From Bin87 sp965220505 (GTDB lineage Bacteria; Chloroflexota; Dehalococcoidia; Lucifugimonadales; UBA3495): DNA of 64,000 nt. The DNA lies in NCBI GenBank assembly GCA_965220505.1, contig CBDCQE010000001.1, forward strand, positions 1,426,001-1,490,000. The letters are read 5' to 3'. Of the stretch, positions 1 through 8,530 are shown piece after piece. Made by a program: the position numbers and the translations under genes. Each line of letters opens with the position of its first letter. Position 1 is the first letter of the stretch. The notes below the pieces were generated by a model that saw only the letters and a program-made list of their open reading frames with translations, was not told where the DNA came from and ran no database searches.

Positions 1-2
1 TG

Positions 3-1670
3 GAGGTCATCGCGCCCGGTGAGACTGGCCTCAACATGAGGGCCAGCGTCACGGTGGCCGCCGCCGACCCGGTGGCGGTCAACGAGGGCGGCTCCGCGGC
101 AACCTACACGGTGGTGCTGGACGGCCAGCCGTCGGGCGACGTGACCATCGCGATGAGCAGCGACAACGGCGATGTCACGACGCAACCGGCCAGGCTCACC
201 TTCACGCCGGACAATTGGGATACGGCGCAGACGGTCAGCGTCCGCGCCGGCCACGACGATGACGCGGCGGACGATGTCGCCACCGTGAGCCACGCGGTGA
301 GCGGGGCGCAGGGCTACGCCGGGATTGCGGTGGCGTCGGTGTCGGTCAGCGTAGCCGACGACGACACGGCCGGGGTAACGGTGACACCGACCGAACTCAG
401 CGTGAACGAGGGCGAGTCAGCCAGCTACACGGTGGTTCTGGACACGCAGCCCGTCGGCGACGTGGGCATCTTGGTGGTCGCCAGCACCGGCCTATCGGCG
501 CAGCCGACTGAGTTGACCTTCACGCCCGACAACTGGCGGAACGCGCAGACCGTAACGGTCAGCGCCGCCCAGGACGACGATACGGATGACGGGACGGCCT
601 GGATCATCCACTCTAGTGGGGCCGGTCCCGATTCCGGGTACGACAGCGTGCCGGTTGGCAACGTAATCGTGGACATAATCGACGACGACGAACCGGCGAC
701 CCTGCCGGCCCAGCAGGAGCCGGAACCGGAACCCGGCACCGTAACGGTGAGCGCGGCCAGCCTCAGCGTCCGCGAGGGCGGCGACGGCGCGACCTACACG
801 GTGTCGCTGGACGTTGAGCCCACGGAGAACGTGGTAATCGCGGTGTCCAGCGACAACGGCGACGTGACCACGCAGCCGTCCAGCCTCACCTTCACCGCCG
901 GCAACTGGCAGGCGGCTCAGACGGTAAGCGTCAGCGCCGGGCAGGACGACGATAAGGCGGACGACACGGCCACCCTCAGCCACGCGGCCAGCGGCGGCAA
1001 CTACGATGGTGTTGCGGTGGCGTCCGTAGCCGTCAGCGTGACCGACGACGACAGCGACCGGGCGGTGCTGGAGGCGTTCTACGACGCCACGGGTGGCCAT
1101 AGCTGGACCAACATCGGCAACTGGCTGAGCGACAAGCCGCTGAACCAGTGGCACGGCGTGACCGCCAACGGATCGGGGCAAGTGACTGGGCTGTCCCTGC
1201 GCGACAACGGCCTGAGCGGGTCCTTGCCCGCTGCGTTGGGCAACCTGGACAGTCTGCAAGTCCTGTCCCTGGACCGGAACAGCATCAGCGGGTCGCTGCC
1301 GTCAGAGTTGGGCAACCTGTCCAACCTGACCCGGCTGGCGATGAACCGCAACAGCCTCAGCGGCGCCATACCGTCGCAGTTGGGCAACCTGTCCAATTTG
1401 AGCATCATCGGCCTGGCGCGGAACAGCCTGAGCGGGTCGCTGCCCAACAGCCTGGGCAACCTGAGCGGGCTGACCAAGGTGTCGCTGCACGACAACACGG
1501 GACTGAGCGGGGCGCTACCGTCGGGGTTCACCAACCTGGCGAACCTGCAACGGCTGGCCATCGCCAACACGGGGCTGTGTCTCCCGGACACGCAGGCGTT
1601 CGACGACTGGCTGGCCGGCGTGCCCGACAAACCGGGGATCGACGGGCTGGCGGACTGCGCCTCGCCATAG
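3..1670 (+). CDS. Calx-beta-like repeat and plant-type LRR surface protein (5' truncated)
   Basis: The reading frame is open to the left edge, so the N-terminus (and any signal peptide) lies outside the window; 555 residues are visible. Three tandem modules of about 105 residues follow one another. Each has a VNEG or VREG motif, a run like LTFTPDNW, then AQTVSV, and an acidic DDD linker, which resembles Calx-beta-type adhesion domains. They are followed by an LRRNT-like segment (AFYDATGGHSWTNIGNW) and about six plant-type leucine-rich repeats (LSGSLPxxLGNL), closed by a short cap with LCLPDTQAF. Such proteins are usually secreted and act in adhesion or protein-protein contact. No enzymatic motif is visible. 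The repeat count upstream is unknown. Confidence 0.85.
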   Translation, partial: EVIAPGETGLNMRASVTVAAADPVAVNEGGSAATYTVVLDGQPSGDVTIAMSSDNGDVTTQPARLTFTPDNWDTAQTVSVRAGHDDDAADDVATVSHAVSGAQGYAGIAVASVSVSVADDDTAGVTVTPTELSVNEGESASYTVVLDTQPVGDVGILVVASTGLSAQPTELTFTPDNWRNAQTVTVSAAQDDDTDDGTAWIIHSSGAGPDSGYDSVPVGNVIVDIIDDDEPATLPAQQEPEPEPGTVTVSAASLSVREGGDGATYTVSLDVEPTENVVIAVSSDNGDVTTQPSSLTFTAGNWQAAQTVSVSAGQDDDKADDTATLSHAASGGNYDGVAVASVAVSVTDDDSDRAVLEAFYDATGGHSWTNIGNWLSDKPLNQWHGVTANGSGQVTGLSLRDNGLSGSLPAALGNLDSLQVLSLDRNSISGSLPSELGNLSNLTRLAMNRNSLSGAIPSQLGNLSNLSIIGLARNSLSGSLPNSLGNLSGLTKVSLHDNTGLSGALPSGFTNLANLQRLAIANTGLCLPDTQAFDDWLAGVPDKPGIDGLADCASP

Positions 1671-1812
1671 ACACAGCAGAGCCACGGAGCCAGCCAACCA
1701 CGGAAGCGCGGACGTCACAGTCCGCGTTTCCATTGGCGGGGGAACGTCAGCAGCAGGATTTACGAAAGGGAGGTGCGCATGAGCGACCCGGCACGGCAGA
1801 CCGGTTCGCCTC

Positions 1813-1821
1813 TGATAAAAT
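1813..1821 (+). promoter_or_regulatory. Extended -10 promoter candidate
   Basis: TGATAAAAT fits an extended -10 element (TGn then TAAAAT) about 50 bp ahead of the dehydrogenase start at 1871. No convincing -35 hexamer is seen. Confidence 0.4.
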
Positions 1822-1870
1822 GCCCGCGAATCCCCTACCCGAAGGGCGAGATTCCCAGGAGATGAGAGAG

Positions 1871-2806
1871 ATGGCGAAAGTTGGCTTTATTGGTCTCGGA
1901 ACCATGGGCGCCAGCATGGCGTACAACTGCCTTCGCGGCGGCAACGATATGGTGGTCCACGACATCCGACGCGAGGCCGCGACCCAACACCTGGAAGCGG
2001 GAGCCCAATGGGCCGACAATCCCCGCGAGGTGGCCGAGGCCACCGACATTGTTTTCACATCCCTGCCCGGACCGGTGGAGGTGGAGGCGGTTTCGCTGGG
2101 CGAAGACGGGATCATGTCCGGCATGTCGGCGGGCAAGACCTACTTCGACCTGAGCACCAGTTCACCCACGCTGATCAGGCAGATCCACGACCGCGTATCG
2201 ACGCAGGGCATCAACGTGCTGGACGCTCCGGTGAGCGGCGGCCCGGCCGGCGCCGCCAGCGGCCGGCTGGCCATCTGGGTCGGCGGCGACAAGGCGGTGT
2301 TCGATCAGCACAAAGCAGTCCTAGACTCCATCGGCGATGCCGCCTACTACGTCGGTCCCATCGGCAGCGGCTCCGTTGCCAAGCTCGTGCACAACTGCGC
2401 CGGCTATATCGTCCAGACCGCGCTGGCCGAGGTGTTCACCATGGGCATCAAGGCGGGCGTCGACCCGCTGGCGCTGTGGCTGGCCGTGCGCAAGGGCGCC
2501 GGCGGACGCCGGGGGATGTTCGAGGGGCTGGCCCAGCACTTCCTGATCAACGACTTTGATCCTCCGGATTTCGCGTTGCGGCTCGCGCGCAAGGACGTGG
2601 ACCTGGCCGTAGCGGTCGGCCGCGAGTTCGATGTGCCCATGAAACTGGCCAACACCACGCTGGCGGAGATGACCGAGGCTATCAACCGGGGTTGGGCCGG
2701 CCGCGACTCTCGTGTAGCGATGCTGCTGCAGGAGGAACGGGCGGGCATCGAAGTCCACGTTGATCCCGAGGATTTGCGGCGGGCGTTGGAGGAGCAGGGC
2801 GGTTAA
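1871..2806 (+). CDS. NAD(P)-dependent beta-hydroxyacid dehydrogenase (3-hydroxyisobutyrate dehydrogenase family)
   Basis: A 311-residue oxidoreductase, normal length for the family. The N-terminal Rossmann motif is GFIGLGTMG (residues 5-13). The substrate-binding DAPVSGGPAGA motif is near 118-128, and the catalytic lysine K171 sits in GSGSVAKLVHNC. Family members oxidise 3-hydroxyisobutyrate, tartronate semialdehyde or related beta-hydroxyacids; the exact substrate cannot be read here. The ATG at 1871 is preferred over 1862 because AGGAG at 1857-1861 is 9 bases away. It stands alone between a surface-protein gene and a convergent gcv cluster. Confidence 0.88.
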   Translation: MAKVGFIGLGTMGASMAYNCLRGGNDMVVHDIRREAATQHLEAGAQWADNPREVAEATDIVFTSLPGPVEVEAVSLGEDGIMSGMSAGKTYFDLSTSSPTLIRQIHDRVSTQGINVLDAPVSGGPAGAASGRLAIWVGGDKAVFDQHKAVLDSIGDAAYYVGPIGSGSVAKLVHNCAGYIVQTALAEVFTMGIKAGVDPLALWLAVRKGAGGRRGMFEGLAQHFLINDFDPPDFALRLARKDVDLAVAVGREFDVPMKLANTTLAEMTEAINRGWAGRDSRVAMLLQEERAGIEVHVDPEDLRRALEEQGG

Positions 2807-2833
2807 CGGCAACTCCCGCAAATGACAATCGCC

Positions 2834-2859
2834 GGCCGTCCTTCAGCAGAAGGACGGCC
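2834..2859. terminator. Hairpin between convergent genes
   Basis: A perfect 10-bp stem (GGCCGTCCTT with AAGGACGGCC) and a 6-base loop lie between the dehydrogenase stop and the gcvPB stop. The U-tract is weak on both sides, so a bidirectional terminator is likely but not certain. Confidence 0.55.
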
Positions 2860-2905
2860 ATTGCATTTCGACGGGCAAACAAGGGCCGGAGGCCGACAGG
2901 CCCGG

Positions 2906-4375
2906 TCAGTCAGCGGCCGCCTCCCAGCGCAACACGGGGCGGCGTGCGGCCGTCGCCTCATCGAGCCGCGAGACCGGCGTGGTGTGCGGAGCGTGTTGGA
3001 CCAATTCGGGCTCGGCGGTCGCCTCGGAATCGATGATGCGCAGGGCGTCGATGAATGCGTCCAGCGTCTCCTTGGTTTCCGACTCCGTGGGCTCGATCAT
3101 CAGGGCTTCGTGCACGATCAGCGGGAAGTACATGGTCGGAGCGTGGAAACCGTAGTCCAGGAGACGCTTGGCCACTTCCAAACCGCTGACCCCCCGCTCA
3201 CGCTGGCGGTCGGCGGAGAAAACGACCTCGTGCATGCACGTGCGGTCGTAGGGCAACTCGTAGATGTCCTTGAGCGATTCCATGATGTAGTTGGCGTTGA
3301 GGACCGCGTTGCCACTGATGGAAAGCAGGCCGGCCGCGCCGAGGGTTCGGATGTAAGTGTATGCCCGGACCAGGACCCCGAAGTTGCCGTGGAATCCGCT
3401 GATCTTGCCGATACTGTGCTCCGGCTCCGAGAGGGCATATTCGCCGCCGTGGTTTACCGTCACCATCGGGGCGGCCAGATAGGGAGCAAGGTTCTCACCA
3501 CAGCAGACGGGGCCGGCGCCCGGGCCGCCGCCACCGTGCGGTGTGCTGAAGGTCTTGTGCAGGTTCAGGTGGCAGACGTCGAAGCCCAGTTCGCCGAGCT
3601 TGGCCCGCCCAAGCAACGCGTTCATGTTCGCGCCGTCGCCGTAGACCAGGCCGCCGCAATCGTGGACGATCTGGCAGACCTCCAGGATGTTGGTGTCGAA
3701 CAGGCCCAGGGTGCTGGGCAGCGTGATCATCACCCCGGCCAGGTCGTCGCTTGCAATCTCCCTCAAAGCTGCAAGATCCGTATTCCCGTCGGCATCGGAC
3801 GGGATCGTCACCACGTCGAAGCCGGCCATCGCGGCCGATGCGGGGTTGGTGCCGTGGGCGCTGTCCGGGATGCCCATCTTGGTGCGGCCGGAGTCGCCGC
3901 GGGCCAGGTGGTACGCCCGCATCATCAGCACACCCCCCAGTTCGCCGTGGGCGCCGGCGAGGGTAGCCAGGCTGGTCGCCGCCATGCCGGTGACCTCGGT
4001 CAAGAAGTCCTGCAACCGATAGAGCAACTCCAACGCGCCCTGCGACTGTTCCGCCGGCTGCTGCGGGTGGATGCCGGCGAACCCGGGAAGGAACGCGATC
4101 TCATCGTTGATCTTGGGGTTGTACTTCATCGTGCACGACCCCAACGGATAAAAATGCGTATCGATGCTGAAGTTCAACTGGCTCAGGGAGGTGAAATACT
4201 GGACCACCTCGGGCTCCGATACCTCGGGTAATGGCAGATCGTCCCGCAGGTAGGCCGCATCCGGCAGGGGTGCAGGCGGAACATCAAGGCCCGGCGTGAT
4301 CACTCCGACGCGGCCGGGCACGCTGCGGTCCATCAACAGGCTGGTGGTGTCTCGGTTGCCGCCTTTGTTCAACAT
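2906..4375 (-). CDS. gcvPB: Glycine dehydrogenase (decarboxylating) subunit 2
   Basis: A 489-residue C-terminal half of the P-protein of the glycine cleavage system. It is a PLP enzyme that decarboxylates glycine and passes the aminomethyl group to lipoyl GcvH. Diagnostic stretches are FYPLGSCTMKYNPKIN and the PLP-lysine region NLHKTFSTPHGGGGPG. The ATG at 4375 has CAGGAG ten bases upstream; the longer frame beginning at 4450 lacks such a site. It is the last gene of a leftward set with gcvPA, but the two halves are separated by an unrelated membrane-protein gene. No gcvT, gcvH or lpd lies in the window. Confidence 0.95.
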   Translation of the reverse strand: MLNKGGNRDTTSLLMDRSVPGRVGVITPGLDVPPAPLPDAAYLRDDLPLPEVSEPEVVQYFTSLSQLNFSIDTHFYPLGSCTMKYNPKINDEIAFLPGFAGIHPQQPAEQSQGALELLYRLQDFLTEVTGMAATSLATLAGAHGELGGVLMMRAYHLARGDSGRTKMGIPDSAHGTNPASAAMAGFDVVTIPSDADGNTDLAALREIASDDLAGVMITLPSTLGLFDTNILEVCQIVHDCGGLVYGDGANMNALLGRAKLGELGFDVCHLNLHKTFSTPHGGGGPGAGPVCCGENLAPYLAAPMVTVNHGGEYALSEPEHSIGKISGFHGNFGVLVRAYTYIRTLGAAGLLSISGNAVLNANYIMESLKDIYELPYDRTCMHEVVFSADRQRERGVSGLEVAKRLLDYGFHAPTMYFPLIVHEALMIEPTESETKETLDAFIDALRIIDSEATAEPELVQHAPHTTPVSRLDEATAARRPVLRWEAAAD

Positions 4376-4494
4376 CGTCCGAAGTCTCCTGGTGTTCTCA
4401 CGGTTACTGCCATCGCCCGCCCGGGTGATGTGGTCGCGGGCTGGAAACATAAATTCATTGATCGTTCAGTGTCTGATTGCCGCCGGGCCTGCCG

Positions 4495-5118
4495 TCACGA
4501 CGATCGCTTCATCCAACGATTTACAAGGGGCACAATCCGGTAGGCTCGCGAACTCCACGCCAGGATGACCGCCACGACGACCAACGTGCTCGCTATGAAG
4601 GCCGGCGGGCCTCCCCAAGCAAACAGCCAAGTGGTTCCGAAAATCGCGAACAGCGCAGCCATGGCGATCATCCAGCAAACGGTGCGCCAAAGGATGCGCC
4701 GGTTAATTCTCCGGTCTGCTGCGCGTACGATCTCCTCCACCTCTTCCGGTGTCGCGTCGTCCCAACGGGCCATCTGAGCGTTCATGTGGCGGATCTGCCG
4801 CCGGACTGCGATGGACCCGCACACGAACATGCTGCAGGCAACGAAGGTCAGGGTCACGATGGATGCCAGGAACGCAATGTTGAACCACAATGCGCCCGTG
4901 GGCAGCCAGGTGGTGAAACTGGCGAGTGCTGTCCGAACAATTACCAGGGCCAGCATGAGACCGGCAAGCCCGAATCCCACAGCGAACAGCGTGGGTTCCC
5001 TGACCCACAGGCCGAACCATTTGACGTATCCCTCGTGCTCCGACGAAGCATCTTCGTCTTCGAAGGGATCCGGGTAATGCCGCAGCCGTCTCAAATTGCG
5101 CAGGTTTCGGTCAATCAT
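4495..5118 (-). CDS. Predicted four-helix membrane protein
   Basis: A 207-residue protein I do not recognise. The acidic, soluble N-terminus (about residues 1-40) is followed by two hydrophobic helices (about 44-66 and 77-103). A basic and acidic cytoplasmic loop contains ATPEEVEEIVRAADRRINRR, and two more helices lie at about 146-167 and 170-190. It is between gcvPA and gcvPB on the same strand, 77 bases after one and 119 before the other, so it is probably co-transcribed. Nothing in the sequence ties it to glycine metabolism. It may be an insertion into an ancestral gcvPA-gcvPB pair. Confidence 0.7.
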   Translation of the reverse strand: MIDRNLRNLRRLRHYPDPFEDEDASSEHEGYVKWFGLWVREPTLFAVGFGLAGLMLALVIVRTALASFTTWLPTGALWFNIAFLASIVTLTFVACSMFVCGSIAVRRQIRHMNAQMARWDDATPEEVEEIVRAADRRINRRILWRTVCWMIAMAALFAIFGTTWLFAWGGPPAFIASTLVVVAVILAWSSRAYRIVPLVNRWMKRSS

Positions 5119-5195
5119 GGCGGGTCGCTGTTATTGTGAAGGTGGCCCGATTACAACCGGTGGCTAGTCTTGGACGAGAGTCCGAAAGGGTCTGA

Positions 5196-6521
5196 TCACT
5201 TCTCGGCGGACAACGCATCCACCAGGAGGTCGATATCTTCCCGGGAGTTCATCTCGGTGACGCACAGCAGCATCCCGTTTTCGAAGCGGTCGCTGACATC
5301 GAGCCCGCCCAGTATGTTGCGTTCCATGAGCCGGCGGTTGATCTTTGCCGGGGCTTCGGGACAGGTGACGACAAACTCCTGGAAGAACTCGCCGGACTGG
5401 GGCAGAGAGTACCCATCCAGATCGCTGATGGCCGAGGCCGCGTAGTGAGATTTGTGATAGCAAAGCTCTGCCGCCTGGCGCAGCCCCTGCCGGCCCATCG
5501 CCGCCAGGTAAATGGTAGATGCCAGGGCATAAAGCGCCTCGTTGGTGCAGATGTTGGATGTGGCCCGCTCGCGCCTGATGTGCTGCTCCCGTGTCTGTAG
5601 TGTCAGGACGTAGCCGGTGCGACCCTGGGTATCGGTGGTACGACCCACGAGGCGGCTGGGCATCTGGCGGATGTACTGCTGCTTGCAACTGAACAGGCCC
5701 AGGTACGGGCCGCCGAAGGACGGTGGAATGCCGATGGGCTGGCCCTCGCCGGTAACGATGTCCGCGCCGAATGCACCCGGAGGCTTGAGCATCCCCATGG
5801 CCAGGGGATCGGCGGACACCACCAGCAGGGCGCCGTCGTCGTGGGCGGTCGCGGCCAGGGCGGCAAGGTCATCCAGGCCGCCGTAGAAGTTGGGGTATTG
5901 CGCCACCACTCCGGCGGTTGCTTCGGTCACGCTGGCGCCGATGTCCGCGGTCGGCACGATGTCGATGGCAATCCCCTGGGCCTGGCAGTAGGTCGCGATG
6001 ACCTGGCGATAGGCGGGAGCCACGGTGTCGCTGACAACCACCTGCTGCCGACGGGTGACCCGACAGGCCATGAGCACCGCCTCCGCAAGGCTGGTGGCGC
6101 CGTCGTACATGCCGGCGTTAGCGACTTCCATCCCGAACAGTGCGCTGATCATCGTCTGGAATTCGAAGATGACCTGAAGGGTTCCCTGGGACACTTCAGG
6201 CTGGTAGGGCGTGTAGGCGGTCAGAAATTCGCCTCGGGTCATGACCGCTTTCACGATGGAGGGGATGAAGTGATAGTAACTGCCGGCCCCCAGAAAGGAC
6301 GGACCACTGGACAAGGGCCGGTTGCGGGCGGCCATCGCGCCAAGTTCACGCTGGATCTCCAACTCCGACATGGGGTCGGGGAGGCGGAGCGGAGGGTTAC
6401 GGTAATCGTCCGGGATATCGGTGAACAGGTCGTCGACGCTGCTCAGGCCAACTGCGGCCAGCAACTCGTCCTGTTCGGCAATGGTGTTCGGGATGTAGTG
6501 CGATTGAAAATTCGTGACCAT
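5196..6521 (-). CDS. gcvPA: Glycine dehydrogenase (decarboxylating) subunit 1
   Basis: A 441-residue N-terminal half of the split P-protein, partner of GcvPB. It begins with MVTNFQSHYIPNT. Conserved stretches include SFLGAGSYYHFIPSIV, TAYTPYQPEVSQGTLQ and FEFQTMISALFGMEVANAGMYD, typical of the subunit. GGAG lies ten bases before the ATG. The gene follows an amine oxidase of the DAO family by 118 bases, which would fit glycine production from sarcosine or betaine-type precursors followed by cleavage; that link is inference. Confidence 0.95.
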   Translation of the reverse strand: MVTNFQSHYIPNTIAEQDELLAAVGLSSVDDLFTDIPDDYRNPPLRLPDPMSELEIQRELGAMAARNRPLSSGPSFLGAGSYYHFIPSIVKAVMTRGEFLTAYTPYQPEVSQGTLQVIFEFQTMISALFGMEVANAGMYDGATSLAEAVLMACRVTRRQQVVVSDTVAPAYRQVIATYCQAQGIAIDIVPTADIGASVTEATAGVVAQYPNFYGGLDDLAALAATAHDDGALLVVSADPLAMGMLKPPGAFGADIVTGEGQPIGIPPSFGGPYLGLFSCKQQYIRQMPSRLVGRTTDTQGRTGYVLTLQTREQHIRRERATSNICTNEALYALASTIYLAAMGRQGLRQAAELCYHKSHYAASAISDLDGYSLPQSGEFFQEFVVTCPEAPAKINRRLMERNILGGLDVSDRFENGMLLCVTEMNSREDIDLLVDALSAEK

Positions 6522-6639
6522 TCGGGATTGCTCCGTTTGGCTGATGATGGTTCAGGACGGCAAATTACGCGGTTCGCGTGGAAAATTCTGGATGGTCTGC
6601 CACAGTCGTTGGAGGCGCTGACCGGTGGCACGCAGCGGA

Positions 6640-7827
6640 TCAGGCCAATACCCGATAACGATAGCTCGATTCCATGAGGTCGCCTTCGGCGAAGCGGCTG
6701 AAGCGCAGGGGGGAGAGGTCCACATCGCGGGCCTTGCCCTCGGCAACCAGCTCGGCGACCGCCTTCCCGATGGCCGGCGACAGCTTGAACCCGTGCCCGC
6801 TGAACCCGACGGCACAGAACAGGCCCTCGACACCGGGTACGCGGTCCAAAATGGGATGCCAATCCGGCGTGGTGGTGAACAGGCCGGACCATCCGCCGCG
6901 GTAGTAGGAGTCGGACATACCGGGAATGCGGCGGGCCAGTTTCGTTCGCGCCGAAGCGGCCGACTGCAAATCGATGCCTTGGGGATACGCGTCAGGGTCC
7001 GGCTGCTCTTCGTCATCGCCGAACCCCATGGTGGTGAAGTTGGCGCCGTCCGGCCGGAAGGAGAATGACTGGCTTATATCGCCCACGGTGGGATGCCTAG
7101 GAACGATCTCAACAGGCCGCGCTACGGTCGCGACCTGATGACGGACGGGCAGCAAAGGCACGTCCACCCCCGCGCCGGCCAATACCTGCTTGGCCCATGG
7201 GCCGGCCGCAACGACCACTGTATCGGTGGCGATGCGTTCTCCGGCCGCCGTGACGACGGCTTGCACCCGCCCGTCGGCGGTTTCGATTCCGGACGCGGGA
7301 TTGCGGGAGGCGATTACGGCGCCGGCTTCCCGGGAACGGGCGGCGTAGGAAACGGTGACCTGGTAAGGATCGGCGTAGCCGGATTCGGGCTCCCAGGCCG
7401 CTCGCTCGTCGTCGTAGAGAGTCACCATGGGGGCCAGGCCGGCCAAGTCATCCCGGGACACCACTGACGTCGGCACCCCCAGCTCCTGGTGCATTGCGAC
7501 GTTGCGCTCCAGGCCGCCCTGGTCGTGCTCATTGACGACCACCAAATAACCGGTCCGGACGAAACCGGAATGTCCACCCACATGCTCGTCGAAGTCGGCG
7601 AAAACTTGCAGACTCTGCCACGCCAGTTGCGTAGTGACCCGGTTCGAGTAATGCATGCGGCAGATGGCCTGGGAACGGCCGGTGCTGCCGGAACCGAGCA
7701 CGTCGCGCTCCAGCAAAACGGTATTCGGGATCCCCAGTTGCGCCAGGTGATACTGGATGGAGCAACCGATGACGCCGCCGCCAATGATTACCGCGTCGGC
7801 CACGTTGGGGAGAGTGTTACTGGTCAA
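6640..7827 (-). CDS. FAD-dependent amine oxidase/dehydrogenase (DAO family, sarcosine-oxidase-like)
   Basis: A 395-residue flavoprotein with an N-terminal dinucleotide-binding motif (AVIIGGGVIGCSIQYHL, about residues 12-28), the SxGRSQAICR segment after it, and the family's C-terminal signature VGFSGHGFKLSPAIGK. Members oxidise sarcosine, dimethylglycine or D-amino acids. The substrate is not certain, but the position upstream of gcvPA favours an N-methylated glycine. The start overlaps the end of the upstream PPOX gene by 11 bases, which implies translational coupling. Confidence 0.85.
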   Translation of the reverse strand: MTSNTLPNVADAVIIGGGVIGCSIQYHLAQLGIPNTVLLERDVLGSGSTGRSQAICRMHYSNRVTTQLAWQSLQVFADFDEHVGGHSGFVRTGYLVVVNEHDQGGLERNVAMHQELGVPTSVVSRDDLAGLAPMVTLYDDERAAWEPESGYADPYQVTVSYAARSREAGAVIASRNPASGIETADGRVQAVVTAAGERIATDTVVVAAGPWAKQVLAGAGVDVPLLPVRHQVATVARPVEIVPRHPTVGDISQSFSFRPDGANFTTMGFGDDEEQPDPDAYPQGIDLQSAASARTKLARRIPGMSDSYYRGGWSGLFTTTPDWHPILDRVPGVEGLFCAVGFSGHGFKLSPAIGKAVAELVAEGKARDVDLSPLRFSRFAEGDLMESSYRYRVLA

Positions 7828-8239
7828 TGCCCTTCCACGACATGACGCGGCTCACGTCGATCTCGATGGCAACCAGCTTCTGGTCGCCCTCGGCCAGGTC
7901 GGCGGCGTCCTGCTCGCCTCGTTCCTCGCCTTCGTACCGGGAGAAAATCCGGCGAACCGCGTCCTTGAGGTTATCGCTGCGAACTGTGGCGTCGCCCTCG
8001 AGAATGACGTATTGATACGGCCATTCGTCGGTGGCAACCGATAGGGCCACCTTGGGGTTGCGCCGCACGTTCCTTGTCTTCACGGCCGCATCGCCGGAGA
8101 CCACGGTGATCTTGCCATCTTCCCACTGGTACCAAACCGGCGAAACATGTGGAGAACCGTCCTCGCGGATGGACGCGAAGTGGGCAACGTGCGGGCCCGC
8201 GAGGTAGGCGTCGATCTCTTGTGGCGTCAGTCGCGGCAT
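7817..8239 (-). CDS. PPOX-class flavin/F420-binding oxidoreductase
   Basis: A 140-residue split-barrel protein of the pyridoxamine-phosphate-oxidase-like superfamily. The sequence HFASIREDGSPHVSPVWYQW near residues 19-38 is characteristic of the F420 or FMN-binding FDOR-B type. Length suits a single barrel that works as a dimer. It is the first gene of the leftward cluster and overlaps the next by 11 bases. The substrate is unknown. FMN versus F420 cannot be settled by eye. Confidence 0.8.
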   Translation of the reverse strand: MPRLTPQEIDAYLAGPHVAHFASIREDGSPHVSPVWYQWEDGKITVVSGDAAVKTRNVRRNPKVALSVATDEWPYQYVILEGDATVRSDNLKDAVRRIFSRYEGEERGEQDAADLAEGDQKLVAIEIDVSRVMSWKGIDQ

Positions 8240-8530
8240 CGGTACCTCTGATTACGGCCGGCGACCCTACACGGTTCAATGCGTGCGCGGTCCGGGATGC
8301 GAATATCATACCATAATCACCTTTTTGCCTATGGGGCGGATCAGTAATCGAGCGTCCCGCCGAGGCGCGCGAATCCTGTTGCGGCAGGCACGATTTCTGC
8401 ATCGGGGTCCGGGGCATGCGGCGTCCAAGTAACCCGCGCTGCCGCCCTGTGGTACAATCCGGCCGCATAGCGGGGCGCGGGTGTTTCACCGCGCCCCGGA
8501 ATTACGTTCGTTGAACGCACGACCCGGACA
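8240..8530. promoter_or_regulatory. Divergent promoter region
   Basis: Intergenic region between the PPOX gene (left) and an MFS permease (right). Rightward, TGGTACAAT at 8450-8458 is an extended -10 candidate 72 bp before the permease ATG. Leftward, a TATGAT-like element lies near 8310-8320. Open frames here have no start signals or recognisable content. Confidence 0.4.

Noticed and set aside
60..1060. CRISPR-like repetition
   Set aside because: The periodicity is of protein-coding domains of about 315 bp with diverged copies, not short identical repeats with unique spacers. No CRISPR array was seen in the window.
2822..4231. 469-codon plus-strand ORF
   Set aside because: It is a shadow of gcvPB on the opposite strand; composition is typical of antisense frames in GC-rich DNA.
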